Origin: Bacteroidaceae bacterium
Lineage (GTDB): Bacteria; Bacteroidota; Bacteroidia; Bacteroidales; Bacteroidaceae
Assembly: GCA_024684455.1 (NCBI GenBank)
Contig: JAIKWU010000036.1
Span: forward strand, 1-64,000
Length of the DNA stretch: 64,000 bases
Direction of reading: 5' to 3'
The position numbers were made by a program, and so were the translations under genes. The notes below the pieces were generated by a model. It saw nothing but the letters and a program-made list of their open reading frames with translations, was not told the origin of the DNA and did no database searches. Position 1 is the first letter of the stretch, and each line of letters starts with the position of its first letter. Positions 58,922 to 64,000 of the stretch are shown one piece after another.

Positions 58922-58999
58922 CCAAGTGCTTGGCGTGAAAACGCTAAGTGCTTAGCGTACGAACGCCAAGTGCTTAGCGTGTTTTTTCCAAGCACTCCG
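58922..58999 (-). repeat. 22-bp periodic palindrome array R8 (4 units)
   Basis: Cores at 58922, 58944, 58966, 58988: CCAAGTGCTTGG, CTAAGTGCTTAG, CCAAGTGCTTAG, CCAAGCACTCCG. Confidence 0.97.
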
Positions 59000-59213
59000 A
59001 CATGCATGTCTGTCACACCCTGTCTGCCCGTCTTCTTCTCTTATACAAAACATTCAAAATGTTTCAAAATTCCGTCAAACTTGTATTTTTTGTAAAAAAA
59101 CATTTGTTCTAATGACTAATATCTCCTTAACTTTGCAACCGGAGTTCGGCACTCATTGCAGTCGTACCCCCATCGCTCCTTGCAGAAACTAACAACTAAT
59201 CATCAATACACTT

Positions 59214-62200
59214 ATGAAGAAATTATTCATCACTCTGACACTCCTTGCAGCCTGCGCTTTCATGCAGGCACAAGTGACATTCAATCTCAATGCCGCCCGT
59301 CGTGGATCAGCCATCAACCCGCTCCACTACGGCATCTTCTTCGAAGAAATCAACCATGCAGGCGAAGGAGGTCTGTATGCCGAGATGGTGCGCAACCGCT
59401 CGTTCGAGGAAAATGCCTCGGCTCCCGACTTTTGGAGCACCACCGGCACGGCACAGATGGAACTGGACAAGAGCCTGCCCCTCAACGCCAACAACCCGAC
59501 AGCCCTGAAAGTCACTGTCGACGGTTCGCGCTGCAGCATCATCAACGAAGGATTCTGGGGAATGGCTTTCAGCCGCAACAAGACATACACCGTCTCGTTT
59601 TGGGTACGCTGCTCACGGCCCGACTTCGGAGGCATCATCCGCGTCGAACTGCAAGACAATACAGGCACCTCGGTAGGCGGTACAGCCGTTTCTGGTATCA
59701 CAGACCAATGGCAAAAATTCACCGTCACGATCAAAGCCACAAAGAACGTCACGAACGGACGTCTGGCCCTGTTCCCCTTGCGTGAGGAGGCTACGTTCTA
59801 CTTCGACATGGTCAGCCTCTTCCCACCCACTTTCAAGGATCGTGAAAACGGTTGCCGCATCGGCCTGGCACAGATGCTGGCCGACCTCAACCCCGCCTTC
59901 ATGCGATTTCCCGGCGGTTGCTACGTCGAAGGCAACTGGACAGCCGAGCATCCGCAGTCGAACCACTTCCGATGGAAAGAGACCATCGGCCCCATCGAGC
60001 AGCGTCCCGGACACTTCAACAACAACTGGGGCTATCCCGTCAGCGACGGACTCGGCATGATGGAGTTTCTGCTGCTGTGCGAAGACCTCGACTGCGAACC
60101 GCTCTATGTCGTCAACATGGGCATGGGACATGGCTGGGAAGACCCCAACGTCGAATGGTACATACAGGATGCCCTCGACGCAATCGAGTTCTGCAATGGC
60201 GATGCCGAAACCACAACGTGGGGCCGCCGGCGTGCCGAACTTGGACACCCTGAGCCTTTCAACCTCCGTCTTCTTGAAATCGGCAACGAGAACTACTGGT
60301 TCGGTCCCTACGGCTATCGCTACGGTCTGTTCCGCGAACGCATCGCCGCCCAACATCCCGAAATCATCTTCATTGGCGACGGCGATGGCATCACCTGGGG
60401 ACTCCCCCACCCAGTCGACGCCATCGACCAGCACTACTACATGACACCTGCCTGGTTCACAGGCGAGTACCACCGTTACGACGGCTATCAGCGAGGCACC
60501 TACACCATCTACGTCGGAGAATATGCCGTGACAGGAGCCTGCGGCCATTACGGCAACATGAACGCTGCTCTGGGCGAAGCCGTCTTCATGTGCGGAATGG
60601 AGAACAACAGCGACGTCGTCACGATGACTTCCTATGCACCCATCTTTTGCAACGAAAACAACTACCAGTGGGCCCCCGACATCATCCGCTTCAACAGCAG
60701 CCTGAGTTATGGCACACCCTCTTATTATGTACAGCAAATGATGGCCACCAACGTGGGACGTCAGAACATACGATGGACAGAGGCAAACAACACCTACGAC
60801 ACAGCGAACAAGGTGGGCCTCAGCACCTACGGCACAACCGCAACCTACGACAACCTGCTCGTCACTACACTCGAAGGCGACACGCTCTACTTCAACGACT
60901 TCACCAGCAACAACCTCAGCGACTTCCAGAACAGTGGCGGCACATGGGCAGTAAGCAATGGAAAACTCGCCCAGACCGACCCCAACCTGGCTGGTGGCAT
61001 CCTGGCCCTCAACCGCACCTTCGGCAGCGACTACATCGTAGAGTGCGACGCCGTGAAGACTGGTGGTAACGAGGGATTCCTGCTCTGTTTCAACATCACC
61101 GGAACGAACGACTACGCCTGGTGGAACGTCGGAGGCTGGGGCAACACCAAGCAGGGCGTGGAGCAATGCATGAGCGGCACACGCGGCAACGACGCCGGTG
61201 ACTCGAAAAACATGGACGCCGTGGCCAAAGGACAGAACTACCACCTGAAAGTGCGCGTACAGGGCAACCTGGCACGCTGCTTCCTCAACAACGCCGAGGT
61301 GAACAGCAAGACGCTCACCACCAAGACGCAGAAACTCTATCTCGCCGCCAGCATCGACGACGACACACAGACCCTCTACGTCAAAGTGGTGAACCCTTAC
61401 GAAACGATGCAGACGGCCGTCTTCAACCTGCAAGGCGCCACTTACGAGTTCGGCACAGTCGTGACGTTGAGCAGCGGCAGCGGTTCGGATGAGAACACGA
61501 CCAGCAACCCCAACAAGATTACACCTCAGACCCGCAAACTGACCTCCACACAACTACAAGAACAAGTGCTCACCTACAGCATTCCTGCTCATGGCTTCTG
61601 CATCTTCCGCCTCACAGTAGGGCCGCAGGAGGTCGAGCGTGAAACGCTGCCTGAACCGCTCGTGCTCTATTCCTTCGAAACAAGTCAACCTACCGACGAC
61701 AGCGGTACATGGCCCTACACCCTCCAGGGCGACGGCACGGTGAGCCAACTCTTCGACGGCAGCCACGCCTTCTTCTCATCGGGTACAGGCTACCTCAACA
61801 TGGGCAGCGACATGGCAAACGACGTGCTCAGCCAACTCACGGGCGACTACACCGTGAGCATCGACATCATGCCCACTTCGATGGATCCACTTTGGCACTT
61901 CAGTTGGGCCTACGGCCTGAGCGACGGCACCGAACGCTACATCGGACTGGTCAACAGCCCGAGCAACCGCAACTGGTACTACGAAGTACGCAATTCGCCT
62001 TCCAACACCTCAGTCTATTCCGACGGCGGTCTGCTGACCGAACGCTGGCACAACGTCACCTACACGCAACAAGACGGACTCGGCAGCATCTACATCGACG
62101 GCGTGCTGCTGGGCACGAAACAAGCCGACGGCACACAGCCTTCAGACTTCGCCGCACGTCTCACATCAGCCTGTCTGGCCCGCTCACCCTTCGGAGGCGA

Positions 62201-62483
62201 TGCGCTGATGAGCCAGACCTGGTTCGACGACTTCCAAATCTTTGGCAGCGCACTGAGCGAAGGTCAAGTGGCCACCCTCTACGACCGCACCCTGCGCCGT
62301 GCCACAGCCGACAGTATGCCCACCGCCATCACCACGGCCACTCCAGACCGAAACGACCTGAAAGGCAGCACCTACAGCGGTGTGTTCAACCTGCAAGGCC
62401 AGCGCATTGCCGACACGCCCGACCAACTCACCAACTACCACGGCATCGTCGTATGGCGCGGACGCAAACTGCTGATGCGCTAA
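59214..62483 (+). CDS. GH51-type alpha-L-arabinofuranosidase with LamG/concanavalin-like C-terminal module
   Basis: HYGIFFEEINHAGEGGLYAEMVRNRSFEE; FMRFPGGCYVEGNW; LEIGNENYW; tail GVFNLQGQRIAD...GIVVWRGRKLLMR. Confidence 0.88.
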   Translation: MKKLFITLTLLAACAFMQAQVTFNLNAARRGSAINPLHYGIFFEEINHAGEGGLYAEMVRNRSFEENASAPDFWSTTGTAQMELDKSLPLNANNPTALKVTVDGSRCSIINEGFWGMAFSRNKTYTVSFWVRCSRPDFGGIIRVELQDNTGTSVGGTAVSGITDQWQKFTVTIKATKNVTNGRLALFPLREEATFYFDMVSLFPPTFKDRENGCRIGLAQMLADLNPAFMRFPGGCYVEGNWTAEHPQSNHFRWKETIGPIEQRPGHFNNNWGYPVSDGLGMMEFLLLCEDLDCEPLYVVNMGMGHGWEDPNVEWYIQDALDAIEFCNGDAETTTWGRRRAELGHPEPFNLRLLEIGNENYWFGPYGYRYGLFRERIAAQHPEIIFIGDGDGITWGLPHPVDAIDQHYYMTPAWFTGEYHRYDGYQRGTYTIYVGEYAVTGACGHYGNMNAALGEAVFMCGMENNSDVVTMTSYAPIFCNENNYQWAPDIIRFNSSLSYGTPSYYVQQMMATNVGRQNIRWTEANNTYDTANKVGLSTYGTTATYDNLLVTTLEGDTLYFNDFTSNNLSDFQNSGGTWAVSNGKLAQTDPNLAGGILALNRTFGSDYIVECDAVKTGGNEGFLLCFNITGTNDYAWWNVGGWGNTKQGVEQCMSGTRGNDAGDSKNMDAVAKGQNYHLKVRVQGNLARCFLNNAEVNSKTLTTKTQKLYLAASIDDDTQTLYVKVVNPYETMQTAVFNLQGATYEFGTVVTLSSGSGSDENTTSNPNKITPQTRKLTSTQLQEQVLTYSIPAHGFCIFRLTVGPQEVERETLPEPLVLYSFETSQPTDDSGTWPYTLQGDGTVSQLFDGSHAFFSSGTGYLNMGSDMANDVLSQLTGDYTVSIDIMPTSMDPLWHFSWAYGLSDGTERYIGLVNSPSNRNWYYEVRNSPSNTSVYSDGGLLTERWHNVTYTQQDGLGSIYIDGVLLGTKQADGTQPSDFAARLTSACLARSPFGGDALMSQTWFDDFQIFGSALSEGQVATLYDRTLRRATADSMPTAITTATPDRNDLKGSTYSGVFNLQGQRIADTPDQLTNYHGIVVWRGRKLLMR

Positions 62484-62512
62484 ACACAACTAACGCATCA
62501 TATTCATTCACC

Positions 62513-62568
62513 CCAGGCGCTTGGCGGTTATACGCTAAGCGCCTGGCGTGTTTTTTCCAAACACCCAG
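62513..62568. repeat. Degenerate palindrome array R9 (3 units, 22-bp period)
   Basis: Cores at 62513, 62535, 62557: CCAGGCGCTTGG, CTAAGCGCCTGG, CCAAACACCCAG. Confidence 0.85.
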
Positions 62569-62592
62569 AAAGGATCACGCTCGGAAATAATC

Positions 62593-62633
62593 CAATAAAT
62601 TTGGTTTTCCGCTCGCTTAATCGTACCTTTGCA
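62593..62633 (+). promoter_or_regulatory. Conserved promoter cassette, copy 3
   Basis: CAATAAATTTGGTTTTCCGCTCGCTTAATCGTACCTTTGCA. Confidence 0.6.
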
Positions 62634-62652
62634 GCATAGAACGTGACAAGAC

Positions 62653-63714
62653 ATGACTTACAGTCCGCAAACACATGAGGCGGTCAGCCTGCTCAAGCGT
62701 CTCATCGCCACACCGTCGGTGAGCCGCGACGAAGGGGCCGCCGCCGAACTCATCTTTCGTTTCCTCCAAGATAAGGGTGCTCGTCCTCAGCGTCTCGGCA
62801 ATAATGTCTGGGCCATCGGCGAGCCTTTCGACCCGACACGGCCGACGATTCTGCTGAATGCGCACATCGACACGGTCCGACCTGTGAGCGGATGGCAGCG
62901 CGACCCGTTCACGCCAGTGCTCGAGGGCGACCGACTCTACGGGCTGGGAGCCAACGACTGCGGAGGCGGGCTGGTGAGCCTGCTGGAGACATTTATAGCC
63001 TCCCTCCAACTTCCCTCGATGGGGGGCGAGCCCGCCGTAAATCTCGTATTCCTGGCCTCTGCCGAGGAGGAAGTGTCAGGCGGCAGTGGCATCGAAAGTG
63101 TGCGCGACCTGTTGCCGAAGATTGACTTTGCCATTGTCGGCGAACCGACAGGAATGCAGCCCGCCATTGCTGAAAAGGGCCTGATGGTGGTCGATGCCGT
63201 GGCACACGGTCGTGCTGGACATGCCGCCCGCAACGAGGGTGTGAACGCCATCGACATCGCCGTGGCCGACATCCAGCGACTGAAAGACCTCGAGTGGAAG
63301 ACGTCGCCGTTGCTTGGTTCCGTGAAGACGACGGTCACCATCATCTCGGCTGGCACACAACACAACGTCATTCCCGACACGTGCCAGTTCACCATCGACG
63401 TGCGTTCAAACGAACTCTATCGGAACGAGGAAATCTTCGCCATCCTGCAGCAGAACCTGCAGAGCGAACTCAAGGCACGTTCGTTCCGCCTCTCGTCGAG
63501 CAGCATCGAAACAGAGCATCCGTTTGTGCAACGCTGCATCGCCCGTGGCATGAAGCCTTTCGGCTCCCCTACCCTCAGCGACCAAGCGCTTATGCCGTGG
63601 CCGTCGCTCAAACTCGGGCCTGGCGACTCTGCACGCTCGCACACAGCCGACGAGTATATCTGTCTGAGCGAAATCGACGAGGCCATCCGTCTTTATTCCG
63701 AACTTCTAAATTAA
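62653..63714 (+). CDS. M20 family acetylornithine deacetylase-like protein
   Basis: ILLNAHIDTVRPVSGWQRDPFTPVLEGDRLYGLGANDCGGGLVSLLETF; ASAEEEVSGGSGIESV. Confidence 0.88.
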   Translation: MTYSPQTHEAVSLLKRLIATPSVSRDEGAAAELIFRFLQDKGARPQRLGNNVWAIGEPFDPTRPTILLNAHIDTVRPVSGWQRDPFTPVLEGDRLYGLGANDCGGGLVSLLETFIASLQLPSMGGEPAVNLVFLASAEEEVSGGSGIESVRDLLPKIDFAIVGEPTGMQPAIAEKGLMVVDAVAHGRAGHAARNEGVNAIDIAVADIQRLKDLEWKTSPLLGSVKTTVTIISAGTQHNVIPDTCQFTIDVRSNELYRNEEIFAILQQNLQSELKARSFRLSSSSIETEHPFVQRCIARGMKPFGSPTLSDQALMPWPSLKLGPGDSARSHTADEYICLSEIDEAIRLYSELLN

Positions 63715-63736
63715 AACATCAAAAACGATCAACCTC

Positions 63737-64000
63737 ATGAGCAAAGAAACTCCCACTCAGGGACTCCCTGAGAATGCCTTCCGCCCACTGAAGGAAGGCG
63801 AAAAGTATGAACCAATCATGAAGCCCGGCATGGCCTACTCCGAAGTGAACGCGTGGTCGGTGACGTGGGGCATTCTGATGGCTGTGCTCTTCTCCGCAGC
63901 AGCCGCCTATCTGGGCCTGAAAGTAGGACAGGTGTTCGAAGCCGCCATTCCCATCGCTATCATCGCCGTGGGCGTATCGACGGCAGCCAAGCGAAACAAG
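63737..64000 (+). CDS. OPT-family oligopeptide transporter, N-terminal part, cut by window edge
   Basis: MSKETPTQGLPENAFRPLKEGEKYEPIMKPGMAYSEVNAWSVTWGILMAVLFSAAAAYLGLKVGQVFEAAIPIAIIAVG. Confidence 0.8.
   Translation, partial: MSKETPTQGLPENAFRPLKEGEKYEPIMKPGMAYSEVNAWSVTWGILMAVLFSAAAAYLGLKVGQVFEAAIPIAIIAVGVSTAAKRNK

Noticed and set aside
59613-61553. Long minus-strand ORF (646 aa) antisense to the GH51 gene
   Set aside because: No recognisable domain; mirrors the codon pattern of a clear GH51 CDS on the plus strand. Treated as a GC-driven shadow ORF.

Overview
The window is a Bacteroidales-type chromosome segment, most similar in style to the Prevotella/Bacteroides group (inferred from gene content and TAnnTTTG -7 promoters). 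It is mostly housekeeping and polysaccharide-degradation genes: GH3 x2, GH30, GH51 x2; ilvE, trmB, metA, an Mrp/ApbC ATPase, U32 peptidase, M13 peptidase, ABC-F, a UvrA-like protein, dnaG-folE-SPOR-tpiA-DoxX-DUF1599, rplS, prfB, rodA-mrdA-mreDCB-IMP cyclohydrolase, an M20 deacylase and a partial OPT transporter, plus one Met-type (CAT anticodon) tRNA. The strongest unexplained signal is a dispersed family of nine intergenic arrays. Each is built from a 12-18 bp palindrome (core CYAAGYRCTTRG, extended ACGCYAAGYRCTTRGCGT) repeated 2-5 times at an almost invariant 22-bp period. The canonical 4-unit form is 78 bp long with a detectable polarity. A second signal is palindromic repeat elements that appear to lie in frame inside conserved genes (dnaG, the U32 peptidase, ABC-F, the CYTH protein N-terminus), resembling Rickettsia palindromic elements. 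Other points: a ~41-bp conserved promoter cassette seen three times, an AT-rich island with a GIY-YIG/DUF4357 protein and a kinase-like protein, a PurH reduced to its IMP-cyclohydrolase domain, and a UvrA paralog lacking the UvrB-binding region. All calls come from reading the sequence and the supplied ORFs; no database search was run.
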